A stretch of DNA of 7,226 nucleotides from a bacterium (GTDB lineage: Bacteria; Verrucomicrobiota; Verrucomicrobiae; Limisphaerales; J093): NCBI GenBank assembly GCA_021839785.1, contig JAKCAB010000664.1, positions 1 through 7,226 on the forward strand, written 5' to 3'. Made by a program: the position numbers and the translations under genes. Below, one piece after another: positions 1-5,988 of this stretch (the first letter of the stretch is position 1; every line of letters begins with the position of its first letter). The notes below the pieces were generated by a model. The model was given only the letters and a program-made list of their open reading frames with translations, made no database searches and was not told the DNA's origin.

Positions 1-375
1 TGCGCGGCACGCCTGGGCCGTATCGTGGGCGAACGCGGCTGGTTGACTTCGCTGACGAACGGCGGGCCCATCGAGGCCGGACCGGCGAGCCTGTTCGACG
101 AAATGAAGCTCAAGACCCGCGAGGTCGGTCCCGGCGGCAACAACCACCATGCTAACTGGCTCGAATGCATGCACACGCGCCAGGCGCCGAGTTGCAGCGA
201 AGAACTGGGCCACCGCACTGCGACCATCGGCCACCTGACCAACCTCGCGTATTGGACCGGCCAATCGTTGAAGTGGAACCCGGCAACGGAGGCATTCGCA
301 AACTGCGACGCTGCCAACCGGCTCCGCGCCCGCGCGGCGCGCCCCCTTCCGCCGCCCAGGTCAACACCCGCCTGA
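1..375 (+). CDS. Gfo/Idh/MocA-family oxidoreductase, C-terminal end (5' truncated by window edge)
   Basis: Frame 1 is open from the first base to a TGA at 373-375, giving about 124 residues of a protein that begins outside the window. The stretch 'NHHANWLECMHTRQAPSC' followed by 'EELGHRTATIGHLTNLA' and 'LKWNPATEAF' matches the typical C-terminus of verrucomicrobial and planctomycetal Gfo/Idh/MocA proteins: a WLxC segment, then a GHR-type helix, then a K/R-W-x-P strand. Family members are NAD(P)-dependent sugar or inositol dehydrogenases. The Rossmann domain that would show the cofactor site lies outside the window, so the substrate cannot be named. After the conserved end there is a Pro/Arg/Ala-rich tail of about 20 residues. 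The next gene starts 78 nt downstream on the same strand, so co-transcription is possible. The family call is firm and the specific activity unknown. Confidence 0.85.
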   Translation, partial: CAARLGRIVGERGWLTSLTNGGPIEAGPASLFDEMKLKTREVGPGGNNHHANWLECMHTRQAPSCSEELGHRTATIGHLTNLAYWTGQSLKWNPATEAFANCDAANRLRARAARPLPPPRSTPA

Positions 376-453
376 GCGGCAACCGCGTGCTCCGCGCAGC
401 CGTGGCGGCCACCGGGAGCTTGTCAATGCCGGCGGCCGATTTAGCCTGCGCCC

Positions 454-1047
454 ATGCCCGGCGCGCGCAAGCTCCCCCGAATCCAGGTCCATTGCCACCC
501 GGTCACGCGCGAGCGCTGGCCCGACCTCGAACGCCTCTTCGGCGAACGCGGCGCCTGCGCCGGCTGCTGGTGCATGTGGTGGCGTCTGCCGGCGGCCCAA
601 TGGCGCGCCCAACGCGGCAAAGCCAACCGGCGGGCGCTCGAAAGACTTGTCCGCGCCGGCCCGCCACCCGGTCTGCTCGCTTACGTGGATGGCGAACCGG
701 TCGGCTGGTGTGCGCTGGCGCCCCGGACCAATTACACCCGCTTCGCGAAATCTCGCACCCTCCAGCCTGTGGACGACCAACCCGTGTGGTCGGTGGTCTG
801 TTTCTTCGTTGCGCGCGCGTTCCGGGACCGCGGCGTCAGCGGCGCGTTGCTGACGGCAGCCGCGGAATTTGCCCGCCGCCGCGGCGCCCACATTTTGGAA
901 GGCTATCCGGTCGATCCGCAGTCGCGCCAGACGGACGCCTTCGTTTATACCGGCCTGGCCTCGCTGTTTCGCCGCGCCGGATTTGTCGAAGTGGCGCGCC
1001 GCTCTCCCACCCGGCCGATCGTGCGGTTGGCTCTCCGCTCGAACTGA
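454..1047 (+). CDS. GNAT-family N-acetyltransferase with Cys/Trp-rich N-terminal motif
   Basis: This 197-residue cytoplasmic protein probably transfers an acetyl group from acetyl-CoA to an amine; the acceptor is unknown. Residues 33-44 read GACAGCWCMWWR, a Cys/Trp-rich signature of one GNAT subgroup. 'GLLAYVDGEPVGWCALAPR' forms the central beta strands. 'VWSVVCFFVARAFRDRGVSG' (about 110-130) is the acetyl-CoA-binding motif A, with the R-x-x-G-x-G-type loop at R124-G130. 'EGYPVD' and the closing 'GFVEVARRSPTRPIVR' complete the fold and are typical of this subgroup. ATG 454 is the first start after an in-frame TAG at 442-444. No Shine-Dalgarno sequence precedes it. The stop lies 3 nt before the next ATG, so the gene is almost certainly co-transcribed with the hydrolase that follows. 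The family call is strong. Whether the three cysteines (35, 38, 40) bind metal or matter for activity is not known. Confidence 0.9.
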   Translation: MPGARKLPRIQVHCHPVTRERWPDLERLFGERGACAGCWCMWWRLPAAQWRAQRGKANRRALERLVRAGPPPGLLAYVDGEPVGWCALAPRTNYTRFAKSRTLQPVDDQPVWSVVCFFVARAFRDRGVSGALLTAAAEFARRRGAHILEGYPVDPQSRQTDAFVYTGLASLFRRAGFVEVARRSPTRPIVRLALRSN

Positions 1048-1050
1048 CTT

Positions 1051-3315
1051 ATGCGCTCTCGATACCTGCTTTCGCTTTCTTTCCTCGTGCTCGGTTTGGC
1101 TGCTGGCCTCACGCCAGTGCGAGCCGCCGACGCCACCAAGCGCCAACAACTCCTGGCCGACTTGCGCCGGATGCTGCCGAAAAGCGCGCCGTGGGAGGAC
1201 TGGCTCCAGCGCACCGGCGAACTGCCGCCCGATTTCGACACCCTGCCCGGCGTGGCGGAGTTGCCGAATCCGCTCCGCTTCGAAAACGGCCAGCCGGTGA
1301 AATCGCGCAAGCAATGGCGCCAGCGCCGCGACGAGCTGTTGACGCTGTTCCAGCATTACATCACCGGCACCGTGCCGCCCGCGCCCGGCAACGTGCGCGC
1401 GACCGTAAGTCGCGAGCACGCGGAGAACGGCTCACGGATTCGCGAATTGACACTGGAGTTCGGCCCGGAACACGCGGCCAGACTCGGCGTGGAACTGCTA
1501 ATCCCGCCCGGCAAAGGCCCATTCCCGGTGTTCATCACCCAGGACAATCACCGGCGCTGGGCGCTCATCGCGCTCAGCCGGGGCTACCTGGGTTGCGTCT
1601 ATGCCGGCGCGGATTCGCACGACGACACCGGCGCCTGGACGAAGCTCTGGCCGGACTTCGATTGGACGAAGCTCACGCGCCGCGCCTGGGCGGCCAGCCG
1701 TTGCATCGATTATTTGGAGACCCTGCCCGAAGTGGACCGGGCGCGGATCGCGCTCACCGGGCACTCGCGAAATGGGAAGACTTCGCTGATCGCCGCCGCC
1801 TTCGACGAGCGGATCAGCGCGGTGATTTCGAGCAGCTCCGGCGCCGGCGGCGCGTGCACGTGGCGGCTGTTTTCCGAGACAGAATTCGGCGAGGGCATCG
1901 AACTCATCACGCGCAGTTTCCCGGACTGGCTGCACCCGCGGCTGCGGTTCTTTGTCGGGCGCGAGAACAAATTGCCGATCGACCAGCATGAACTCATCGC
2001 CTGCATCGCGCCGCGCGCCGTGCTGATTTCCACCGCGCTCAACGACAACGTGGAAAGCGTCTGGGCCGTCGAGCAAACCCGGCGCGCGGCCCTGCCGGCC
2101 TTCAAGCTCACGGGCGGCGCGGACAACCTGAACCTCCGTTACCGGCATGGCCATCACCCAACCGACGCCGAGGACATCGAGAGTTACCTGGACTGGCTGG
2201 ATGGGAAATTTGGCCAGTCCAGACGCCGCATCGCCGACCCGCCGATTCTTCCGACTTACGAAGACTGGCTCCAAGCGAGCGGCGAGCGGATTAAGCCACG
2301 CGAGTTTCCGAAGCGCGGGTTGGACGATCTGCTGCGCGCGCCCGACGGCTCCGCCGTCACCGCCGCTACGTGGCCGCGGAAACGCGAGGAAATATTGGGT
2401 CGCGTCGAACAAATGCTCGGCACGCCGCCGCCGCGGGCCAGCGATCCGTCTGGCGATTACGGCGCGGAATCCAAACCGGTGGCGGTCCTGCTCGGTCGCG
2501 ACTCGGTGCCGGCGCGCGTGGTCAAGCAAGGCCTCAGCTTCGGGAACTACGTGGCCGGCGATTTGTATTTCCCGACGAACGTGGCCGGCACCGATCGCCG
2601 GCTGCCGGCGTTCATCTGGCTGCACCCGATCTCGGTCTCGAACGGCTACGCGGCGGGATACCGTCGCGGCGAGCAGCCATTCCTGGCGTTGACGCGCAGC
2701 GGCTATGCGGTGTTCGCGTTCGACCAGATCGGGAACGGCAACCGCCTCGAGGAAGTGCGCAACTTTTATCGGCGTTACCCGCATTGGTCGCTGCTGGGCA
2801 AGACGGTGAGCGACGTTTCGGCGGCGGTGGACGCGCTGTCGGCGAATCCTCACATCGACCCCGCGCAAATCTACGTGGTCGGGTACGGCACCGGCGCGTT
2901 CGCCGCGCTACACGCCGGGGCGCTGGAGCCCAGGCTGGCGGGCGTGATCGCGGTCGGCGGGCTTACACCGCTACGCTGGGACACGGCCGCGACGGGCACC
3001 GGCGGCGTGGCGCGGTGGTCGCGCTGGCTGCCGTTGGTGCCGCGATTGGGCGCATTCGTCGGCGAGGAGGCGCGCATCCCGTACGACCTCCACGAACTGA
3101 TGGCGTTGGTGGCGCCGCGGCCGGTGCTGGTGATCACGCCGGGCGTCGATTACCAAAGCACTTTCGAGTACCTCCGCGCGGCGGTGACGGAAGCGCGGAA
3201 GGTGTTCACCCTGCTGGGCAAGCCCGAAGGTTTGGTCTTTCAGCGCACCGACGACTACAACCATTTTTCGCCCGAACTGGTCTGGTGTCTGTGTGGCGTG
3301 GAGACGATCCACTGA
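1051..3315 (+). CDS. Secreted tandem CE15-like (glucuronoyl esterase-like) alpha/beta hydrolase, second module degenerate
   Basis: This 754-residue protein has a Sec signal peptide (hydrophobic residues 5-20, likely cleavage after VRA25). It contains two copies of one unit. Unit 1 opens with 'PWEDWLQRTGE' (47-57), has the nucleophile elbow GHSRNGK (S239), then 'ISSSSGAGG' (259-267), 'LPIDQHEL' (308-315), a candidate acid near D332/E335 and a likely catalytic His at H368. This order matches bacterial CE15 glucuronoyl esterases, which cleave lignin-carbohydrate esters. The usual Glu/Asp before S-G-x-G-G is Ser262, so the later acid would have to serve. Unit 2 reopens with 'TYEDWLQASGE' (from about 403) and has 'IPYDLHEL' (D679), D700 and H738, but its elbow is GYGTG with Thr614 in place of Ser. 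The second module may therefore be inactive or altered. The start ATG lies 3 nt after the acetyltransferase stop, without a Shine-Dalgarno sequence. The fold is confident. The substrate (glucuronoyl, acetyl or other ester) is inferred. Confidence 0.85.
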   Translation: MRSRYLLSLSFLVLGLAAGLTPVRAADATKRQQLLADLRRMLPKSAPWEDWLQRTGELPPDFDTLPGVAELPNPLRFENGQPVKSRKQWRQRRDELLTLFQHYITGTVPPAPGNVRATVSREHAENGSRIRELTLEFGPEHAARLGVELLIPPGKGPFPVFITQDNHRRWALIALSRGYLGCVYAGADSHDDTGAWTKLWPDFDWTKLTRRAWAASRCIDYLETLPEVDRARIALTGHSRNGKTSLIAAAFDERISAVISSSSGAGGACTWRLFSETEFGEGIELITRSFPDWLHPRLRFFVGRENKLPIDQHELIACIAPRAVLISTALNDNVESVWAVEQTRRAALPAFKLTGGADNLNLRYRHGHHPTDAEDIESYLDWLDGKFGQSRRRIADPPILPTYEDWLQASGERIKPREFPKRGLDDLLRAPDGSAVTAATWPRKREEILGRVEQMLGTPPPRASDPSGDYGAESKPVAVLLGRDSVPARVVKQGLSFGNYVAGDLYFPTNVAGTDRRLPAFIWLHPISVSNGYAAGYRRGEQPFLALTRSGYAVFAFDQIGNGNRLEEVRNFYRRYPHWSLLGKTVSDVSAAVDALSANPHIDPAQIYVVGYGTGAFAALHAGALEPRLAGVIAVGGLTPLRWDTAATGTGGVARWSRWLPLVPRLGAFVGEEARIPYDLHELMALVAPRPVLVITPGVDYQSTFEYLRAAVTEARKVFTLLGKPEGLVFQRTDDYNHFSPELVWCLCGVETIH

Positions 3316-3336
3316 GCCAGCGCTTCGCAATCGAAT

Positions 3337-3359
3337 GGGATCGCACGCGGCTCGCGTGC
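3337..3359 (+). repeat. Hairpin-forming direct repeat, copy 1
   Basis: This 23-bp sequence recurs at 3475-3497 with only three differences, all C/T transitions. It contains the perfect stem GCACGCG / CGCGTGC around a 3-nt loop (3343-3359) and starts 21 nt after the hydrolase stop codon. It could act as a 3'-end stabilising or terminating hairpin. No T-run follows. Confidence 0.6.
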
Positions 3360-3474
3360 TCCCCAATCCGAGATTCTCCCTGCCTCTGTGGCTGCGCTCG
3401 TAAGAGCGCGGTACGCTTCGCAACGGAACAGCGCGCGATCAAGAAACACCCGCCGGCTGACGCCGGCAGCCAGA

Positions 3475-3498
3475 GGGACCGCACGCGGCCCGTGTGCG
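3475..3498 (+). repeat. Hairpin-forming direct repeat, copy 2
   Basis: This is the second copy of the 23-bp hairpin repeat at 3337-3359. Its stem is 8 bp (3480-3487 with 3491-3498) with one G-U pair and a 3-nt loop. Because the copies differ only by transitions and keep their pairing, they look like diverged copies of one small palindromic element. A TTT run follows on the plus strand, too short to call a terminator. Confidence 0.6.
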
Positions 3499-3587
3499 TT
3501 TCGACGGCTCGCCGGAACCTCGGACTCCCCCAACGCCGCCAAGCCATGCGTGCCGGCGGGATGGCCGGGCCCGGCGAAGCGGGACGT

Positions 3588-3977
3588 TCAGCTTTTCCAG
3601 TCGAATGCGCGCTTCTTGAGCGCGTAGAGGTAGCCGACGAAGAGAATTCCCAAGAAGGAAACCATCGCGAAGAAGATCATGTTCGCCGTCGCCGGATCGG
3701 CCAGCAACTTTCGGTACACGACCGCCCACGGGTACAGGAACACGACCTCGATGTCGAACAGGATGAACAGCGTCGCCACAAGGTAGAACTTCACCGACAG
3801 CCGGGGCGTGCCGGAACCGATCGGGATGATCCCGCACTCGTACGGTGTGTCCTTGATGCGCGAGCGCCCGGCCGCCTTGCCGAGCAGGTGAGACAACACG
3901 AGCATTCCGCCGGTGACGACTGCGGCGAGAATCACCAGGATCAAAACGGGGACGTACTGCGCCAGTTGCGAATCCAC
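3588..3977 (-). CDS. nuoA: NADH-quinone oxidoreductase subunit A (complex I, NuoA/ND3)
   Basis: This is a 129-residue inner-membrane subunit of the proton-pumping NADH:quinone oxidoreductase. Three membrane segments are visible, at about 9-31, 64-86 and 100-120. Between the first two lies the conserved quinone-site loop with 'DTPYECG' (43-49), including Cys48, the counterpart of the ND3 loop cysteine. The second helix carries 'FYLVATLFILFDIEVVFLYPW' with D75 and E77, the conserved acidic pair of NuoA. Its length is normal for the family. The start is GTG at 3975-3977, the only start downstream of an in-frame TAA at 3987-3989. No Shine-Dalgarno sequence is visible. The gene stands alone: a thioesterase lies upstream and a convergent hydrolase downstream, with no nuoB within reach. 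It is presumably transcribed by itself from the 3978-4233 gap, with the other subunits encoded elsewhere. Confidence 0.96.
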   Translation of the reverse strand: MDSQLAQYVPVLILVILAAVVTGGMLVLSHLLGKAAGRSRIKDTPYECGIIPIGSGTPRLSVKFYLVATLFILFDIEVVFLYPWAVVYRKLLADPATANMIFFAMVSFLGILFVGYLYALKKRAFDWKS

Positions 3978-4029
3978 GCGCGGAAATTAAGAATGGCCCG
4001 CCCCCGCGGCAAGCGGAAAGCCTTGAACG

Positions 4030-4154
4030 GCCACGGGGACGCTGAGACACAGAGATCGAATTGGGAACTCAGGAAACTGCCAACCACAATCATTGGCTTC
4101 CGGCTTTCCTGAATTCCAAATTCAACCTCCTCCGCGCGTCAGTGCCTCCGTGGC
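4030..4154. repeat. 125-bp imperfect palindrome (MITE-like or REP-like element) between the thioesterase gene and nuoA
   Basis: The gene-free stretch 3978-4233 is dominated by one long inverted repeat. The core arms are 4058-4076 and 4105-4123, 19 nt each with 17 pairs. Inside the 28-nt loop a further 5-bp stem forms (GCCAA 4079-4083 with TTGGC 4093-4097). Outside the core the symmetry continues to the outer ends GCCACGG (4030-4036) and CCGTGGC (4148-4154), about 18 of 25 positions pairing. Most outer mismatches are A/G transitions, as expected of a decayed perfect palindrome. The core is visibly richer in A+T than the surrounding genes. It sits downstream of the thioesterase gene and upstream of nuoA (both minus strand), so it could end one transcript or affect the next. 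It has no coding capacity. The mobile or repeat-family origin is inferred. Confidence 0.7.
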
Positions 4155-4233
4155 TGAAGGGGGCACGGCTCGACGGTGCCTCGCCCCACCACGCCGGACG
4201 ATGCCTCGCGCCCCAAGCCCCGCGCCTCCTCGC

Positions 4234-4668
4234 TCACACCGCGTACTTGGCCACGATCTCCGGCGGCAGCGGCGTCGCTCGGCCGGTCGCCAAGTTCACC
4301 AGCGTAAAGTCCGCCCAGCCATTGGCGGCGAGTTTGGCAGAATCGCGCTTGAGAATCTCGAACTCGACCCGCACGCCGTCCTTGTGGAACTCCTCGATCC
4401 AAGTGCGCACCACGAAGCGCTCGCCCAACTTCAGCGGGCGCTTGTACTCGACGTGCGAAGTGCGCGTGAACCAGCCCAGCCCGTGCGCCAGGAACGCTTC
4501 CATGCCCATGCCGTAGCAGCGCTCCATCTGGTCGTAGCGCGCCGCGAGCACGTAGTCGAAATACCGGCTGGCGTGGACGTGCGCGTTCATATCCAGGTCG
4601 TCGGGCCGGACCTGCATTTCGCTCTCGAACCGGCGGCGGCCGGGCGTGACGGCTGCGGTGGCGTTCAT
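4234..4668 (-). CDS. Hotdog-fold acyl-CoA thioesterase (4HBT / YbgC-FadM-like)
   Basis: This 144-residue cytoplasmic enzyme is expected to hydrolyse an acyl-CoA (or acyl-ACP) thioester to the free acid. The N-terminal strand and helix read 'VRPDDLDMNAHVHASRYFDY' (20-39), the 4HBT-type signature. D26 is in the position of the catalytic Asp17 of Pseudomonas 4-hydroxybenzoyl-CoA thioesterase, followed by N28-x-H30-V. 'HVEYKRPLKLGERFVVRTWI' and 'VRVEFEILKRD' are the usual central beta strands of the hotdog fold, and the length is typical. The start is ATG at 4666-4668, with no evident Shine-Dalgarno sequence. The PEP-CTERM array is divergent from it across 124 nt, and nuoA lies downstream on the same strand behind a large palindrome. 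Substrate chain length or aromaticity cannot be read from the sequence. Confidence 0.9.
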   Translation of the reverse strand: MNATAAVTPGRRRFESEMQVRPDDLDMNAHVHASRYFDYVLAARYDQMERCYGMGMEAFLAHGLGWFTRTSHVEYKRPLKLGERFVVRTWIEEFHKDGVRVEFEILKRDSAKLAANGWADFTLVNLATGRATPLPPEIVAKYAV

Positions 4669-4792
4669 GGTCGGTTTGCGCGGACGGCCAGTAAGTAGCG
4701 CACGCGGGCCGGGCTGTCACCTTTGGCCTTGTTCGCCGCCGGAAGTGGTGCCATGAGTCCCTTGAAACTGGAAACCGCGGCGACGCGAAACC
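4669..4792. promoter_or_regulatory. Divergent upstream region of the thioesterase gene and the PEP-CTERM array
   Basis: These 124 bases separate two divergent starts, so promoters for both should lie here or nearby. On the minus strand GTGACA (plus-strand 4715-4720) resembles a -35 box and is 17 nt from TACTTA (4692-4697), a poor -10 match. On the plus strand I see no convincing -35/-10 pair, and no Shine-Dalgarno sequence before ATG 4793. That promoters are here follows from gene orientation; the individual boxes are weak. Confidence 0.3.
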
Positions 4793-5389
4793 ATGAACAA
4801 CGCACATCGACTGCTCCGCTTTCTCGCCGGGCTTTTCGCCGTCGCCACCGCGCTTGCGCAAGGTACGGTGGCGTTCGCAAACTACAATGGAAATGGCATC
4901 AACGCGCCGGTCTATGACACCGACGGCGTCACCAAACTGGGGAGTGCGTTCTACGCCCAGCTCTACGCCGGGCCAACCGCCGACAGCTTGGCGCCGGCGG
5001 GCATACCGATTCGCTTCAAGGATTATCAGGGAAAACCCACCGGCTATTTCATTGGCGGCAAAGTCGCCATTCCGAGTGTGGCCGAAGGTACCGTGGCTTA
5101 TTGTCAGGTCCGGGCCTGGCCGGTCTGCGCCGGCGAAAGCTTCGAAGCAGCCCAGGCGGGTGGCGCTCGGTGGGGCGTTTCGAACGTCCTCCGGCTTGGG
5201 ACTGGCGGCGACCATTTGGACCCGCCATTGATCCCTGCACCCCTCACCGGACTAGCCAGTTTCACCTTGGTGCCTGAACCGGGCACGGCTTCGCTGCTCA
5301 TGGCCGGCTTCGGTGGCTGGTTCCTCTGGCGCCATACCAAGGCAAAATCTCGCGCAACTTCAAACTCAGATCGTCGCCCAACTCCATGA
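4793..5389 (+). CDS. PEP-CTERM sorting-domain protein, paralog 1 of 3
   Basis: This 198-residue exported protein is first of three tandem relatives. It has a signal peptide (1-22, cleavage at ALA|QG), then a body of about 135 residues with 'APVYDTDGVTKLGSAFYAQLYAG', 'FIGGKVAIPSVAEG' and 'SFEAAQAGG', which also occur in paralogs 2 and 3. A PEP-CTERM signal follows: VPEP at 160-163, a hydrophobic helix at about 165-179, and basic residues from R180. By family knowledge, an exosortase recognises and cleaves this signal and passes the protein to the cell surface. No exosortase gene is in view and the body's function is unknown. Eleven residues (188-198, 'ATSNSDRRPTP') extend past the basic cluster, which is longer than usual. 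The stop TGA (5387-5389) overlaps the next ATG as ATGA. ATG 4793 gives a correctly placed signal peptide, though no Shine-Dalgarno sequence precedes it. Confidence 0.9.
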   Translation: MNNAHRLLRFLAGLFAVATALAQGTVAFANYNGNGINAPVYDTDGVTKLGSAFYAQLYAGPTADSLAPAGIPIRFKDYQGKPTGYFIGGKVAIPSVAEGTVAYCQVRAWPVCAGESFEAAQAGGARWGVSNVLRLGTGGDHLDPPLIPAPLTGLASFTLVPEPGTASLLMAGFGGWFLWRHTKAKSRATSNSDRRPTP

Positions 5390-5988
5390 AACTTGCGGTC
5401 ACCTTCGCCGGGCTGTGCCTGAGCGCCACCGCGCTGGCGCAAGGCACGCTGGACTTCCGCAACTACAACCCCAGCCAGGGCCTCGACGTGCCGTTTTGCG
5501 ATCCGCGCACCGGCGAGCGGCTCGGCACTGCCTGGTACGCGCAGCTCTACGCCGGCTCCATGCCCGACAGCCTCGCGCCGGTCGGCGCGCCGGTTTTTTT
5601 CAAGGACTCCCCGGCCAGCGGCGCAGGCACCGGCTACGCCGTGGGCGGCAAGGTGTTCGTCCCCACGGTGGCCGAAGGCGCTCAGGCTTACGTGCAATGG
5701 CACGCGTGGGAGGTGGCCGGCGGCAGCAGTTTCGAGGCAGCGCAGGCGGCCGGAAAAGCCTTCGGCGTCGCGCCCGTGATTGTCGTGACCACCGGCGGGG
5801 ACAATCTTTCGCCGCCCGCGGTGCCTGCGCCGTTGACGGGCCTCCAGGCGTGGACCTGCATTCCCGAGCCGGCGCCGGCCTGGCTGCTCTTGGTCGGCAG
5901 CGGCGCCTGGTTCTGCTGGCGCCAAACCGCGGCCAAGCGCCGCTCAACGCCAAACACAATTCACCACCAAATCCCAAGAAATCCATGA
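5386..5988 (+). CDS. PEP-CTERM sorting-domain protein, paralog 2 of 3
   Basis: This 200-residue exported protein is the middle member of the tandem array. Its signal peptide is residues 1-18 (ALA|QG). The body repeats the family landmarks: 'TLDFRNYNPSQG', 'LGTAWYAQLYAGSMPDSLAP', 'YAVGGKVFVPTVAEGAQAYV', 'SSFEAAQAAGK' and 'PAPLTGLQAW'. The sorting signal has IPEP at 159-162 rather than VPEP, a Trp-rich hydrophobic helix at about 163-178, and basic residues R179 to R186. A 14-residue tail (187-200, 'STPNTIHHQIPRNP') follows, encoded by noticeably A- and C-rich DNA unlike the GC-rich body. The start overlaps the paralog 1 stop (ATGA 5386-5389), and its own stop overlaps the paralog 3 start (ATGA 5985-5988), so reinitiation by terminating ribosomes is likely. 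No Shine-Dalgarno sequence is seen. The molecular role beyond a surface or exported protein is unknown. Confidence 0.9.
   Translation: MKLAVTFAGLCLSATALAQGTLDFRNYNPSQGLDVPFCDPRTGERLGTAWYAQLYAGSMPDSLAPVGAPVFFKDSPASGAGTGYAVGGKVFVPTVAEGAQAYVQWHAWEVAGGSSFEAAQAAGKAFGVAPVIVVTTGGDNLSPPAVPAPLTGLQAWTCIPEPAPAWLLLVGSGAWFCWRQTAAKRRSTPNTIHHQIPRNP

Larger units (their letters stand above)
3316..3587. other. Convergent gene-free region with several hairpins, probably transcript ends for both flanking genes
   Basis: The hydrolase gene (plus) and nuoA (minus) converge on these 272 bases, and no credible gene lies between them. Perfect or near-perfect inverted repeats are seen at 3343-3359 (7-bp stem, 3-nt loop), 3394-3409 (GCGCTC-GTAA-GAGCGC), 3452-3467 (GCCGGC-TGAC-GCCGGC), 3480-3498 (8-bp stem with one G-U pair) and 3564-3575 (GCCGGGCCCGGC, uninterrupted). 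None is followed by a clear T-tract on either strand, so they are not classical intrinsic terminators, though they may define or protect 3' ends. A 10-bp direct repeat, CGCTTCGCAA, occurs at 3321-3330 and 3414-3423. Confidence 0.6.

Noticed and set aside
165..1991. A 608-codon open frame on the plus strand overlapping the oxidoreductase, acetyltransferase and hydrolase genes
   Set aside because: Its translation is Arg/Pro/Ala-rich low-complexity sequence with no family motif, and it overlaps three well-supported genes in other frames. GC-rich DNA commonly leaves such frames open.
1498..2868. A 456-codon minus-strand open frame opposite the hydrolase gene
   Set aside because: It is antisense to clear CE15-like motifs, Arg-rich and without recognisable domains. 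The minus-strand frame at 361-1419 was rejected for the same reasons.
3343..3359. An intrinsic (Rho-independent) terminator for the hydrolase transcript
   Set aside because: The stem is good but is followed by TCCCCAATCC rather than a T-tract, so it is recorded only as a hairpin repeat.
3255..3542. A 95-codon minus-strand frame in the convergent gap
   Set aside because: It extends antisense into the hydrolase gene and over palindromic repeats, with no start signal or family resemblance. The region is better read as non-coding.
2370..4112. A 580-codon plus-strand frame spanning the hydrolase 3' end, the convergent gap and nuoA
   Set aside because: It runs through a strongly supported hydrolase end and antisense to nuoA, with no motif and strongly biased Arg/Gly/Ala composition.
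4692..4720. A sigma-70-like promoter for the thioesterase gene on the minus strand
   Set aside because: The -35-like GTGACA is reasonable with a 17-nt spacer, but the -10 TACTTA matches the consensus at only two positions. It is too weak to annotate as a separate site.
5313..5984. An N-terminal extension of PEP-CTERM paralog 3 giving a 401-residue protein
   Set aside because: The extension lies out of frame over paralog 2 and is low-complexity. ATG 5985 gives a proper signal peptide and the same ATGA overlap seen between paralogs 1 and 2.
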